From NCBI RefSeq assembly GCF_008015755.1, contig NZ_SSGF01000015.1, positions 62,001 through 126,000 of the forward strand: DNA of 64,000 bases. Reading direction: 5' to 3'. The notes beneath the pieces are model-generated. The model did not search any database, was not told the origin of the DNA, and was given only the letters and a program-made list of their open reading frames with translations. Within the stretch, counting starts at the first letter, position 1. Every line of letters begins with the position of its first letter. This DNA comes from Methylophilus sp. Lineage in GTDB: Bacteria; Pseudomonadota; Gammaproteobacteria; Burkholderiales; Methylophilaceae. Of the stretch, positions 63,360 to 64,000 are shown in pieces. The position numbers were made by a program, and so were the translations under genes.

Positions 63360-64000
63360 TTAAAGCGCTGTAGAAGCGGCTGGCACGGAGATCAACCTCA
63401 CGTCGCGCTGTGGATATGGAATCTGAATATTATTCGCTTTAAAGCGCTGCCAAATCTCATAGTAGATCTCACTTTGCAACCTAGCAGAACCTTCCTCAGG
63501 ATCAGCAACCCAGACCGACAATTGCAAATCAATGCCACTTTCAGCAAAGGCCTTGATAATCACATCCACAGCCGATTCATCTTTTATGGTGCGCTGATGC
63601 GCCTGACCAACCTCTTTTAAGATCTGCATGGCTGCATCCAGGTCACTTTCATAGGAAATCTGGATTGGAATCGGTATTTTTGCTTTGTGTGCGGCAGACG
63701 TATGATTAATGACCACGTCGGTGATCATCGTTTCGTTAGGGATAATCACTTCAGTTCCATCCAACTTACGCAGAATCATGTAGCGTGAACGCAACTCTTT
63801 GACGATGCCATAGTGGTTACTAATGGTGAGAATGTCGCCCATATGCAGCGATTTATCCATCAGAATAATAAACCCACTCACATAATTGCTGGCGATCTTC
63901 TGCAAACCAAAGCCCAGGCCCACACCAAGCGCGCCCCCAAAGACTGACAGCATCGTGACATCAATGCCGACGGCCGCCATCGACATCAGCAAGGCGATGA
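63360..64000 (-). CDS. MscS-type mechanosensitive channel, C-terminal part (cut by window edge)
   Basis: About 213 codons of a channel protein whose start lies beyond the window; the frame stays open to the edge. The pore helix (SVFGGALGVGLGFGLQKIASNYVSGFIILMDKSLHMGDIL), the beta domain (GIVKELRSRYMILRKLDGTEVIIPNETMITDVVINHT) and the alpha/beta tail are seen. The pore Gly pattern (GGALGVGLGFGLQ) is intact. It releases solutes on osmotic downshock. Confidence 0.92.
   Translation of the reverse strand, partial: IALLMSMAAVGIDVTMLSVFGGALGVGLGFGLQKIASNYVSGFIILMDKSLHMGDILTISNHYGIVKELRSRYMILRKLDGTEVIIPNETMITDVVINHTSAAHKAKIPIPIQISYESDLDAAMQILKEVGQAHQRTIKDESAVDVIIKAFAESGIDLQLSVWVADPEEGSARLQSEIYYEIWQRFKANNIQIPYPQRDVRLISVPAASTAL

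Overview
The window looks like chromosomal DNA of a Gram-negative betaproteobacterium. Protein flavour and gene neighbourhoods (mannose-sensitive haemagglutinin (MSHA) pilus cluster, dusB-fis-purH-purD-hemF, thrB next to polA, a small c551-type cytochrome, zinc-free L28/L33) fit the Methylophilaceae (Methylophilus/Methylotenera/Methylovorus type) best. That assignment is an inference: no methylotrophy gene lies in the window. It is dense core genome, with no prophage, transposase, integrase or CRISPR array.

Layout. 1-1526 holds bioF (cut by the window edge) and bioB, divergent from comF (1582-2343). 2366-18389 is a 16-kb MSHA type IV pilus cluster, all on the minus strand. Its upstream half is mshE-G-A-C-D-O-P-Q; its downstream half is mshI-I2-J-K-L-M-N. 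The two halves are separated by a strong terminator. Close matches to the sigma-54 (-24/-12) promoter stand in front of mshA and of mshI. trmL follows. The only long gene-free stretch, 18943-19915, holds a candidate minus-strand small RNA with a CCUCC loop and a ~560-bp long inverted repeat. 19916-24008 carries uvrD and an EAL-CBS-GGDEF protein. 24055-30519 carries a membrane protein, thrB, a DUF2782 protein, a LOG-family gene, polA and two small membrane proteins. 30541-35529 carries an MHYT-PAS-GGDEF protein, a molybdopterin-binding-domain protein, a YkgJ-type cysteine cluster protein, lgt and an MFS carrier. 35647-42326 is an RND efflux operon with a divergent TetR repressor and a double palindromic operator over the pump promoter. 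42407-49005 holds dusB-fis, purH, purD, hemF and an M18 aminopeptidase. 49074-56455 holds an amino-acid permease (sigma-54-like promoter), cytochrome c, a mutarotase-ilvD pair and the cstA-ybdD-TIGR03643 set. 56711-57113 holds a stand-alone ANTAR protein (sigma-54-like promoter) and tRNA-Val(TAC). 57131-64000 holds radC, a metzincin-like membrane protein, coaBC, a TonB receptor broken by one in-frame amber codon, dut, rpmB-rpmG and part of an mscS-type channel.

Two themes link the genes. First, pilus control: MshE carries two complete 24-residue c-di-GMP-binding motifs, two c-di-GMP metabolism proteins are encoded nearby, and both main pilus units appear to have sigma-54 promoters, as pilA does in Pseudomonas. 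Second, nitrogen/carbon status: the amino-acid permease, the ANTAR gene and (more weakly) cstA have sigma-54-like promoters, the last two placed back to back. The most unusual items are the anti-Shine-Dalgarno small RNA candidate, the local set of sigma-54 sites, the long inverted repeat and the amber-interrupted receptor.
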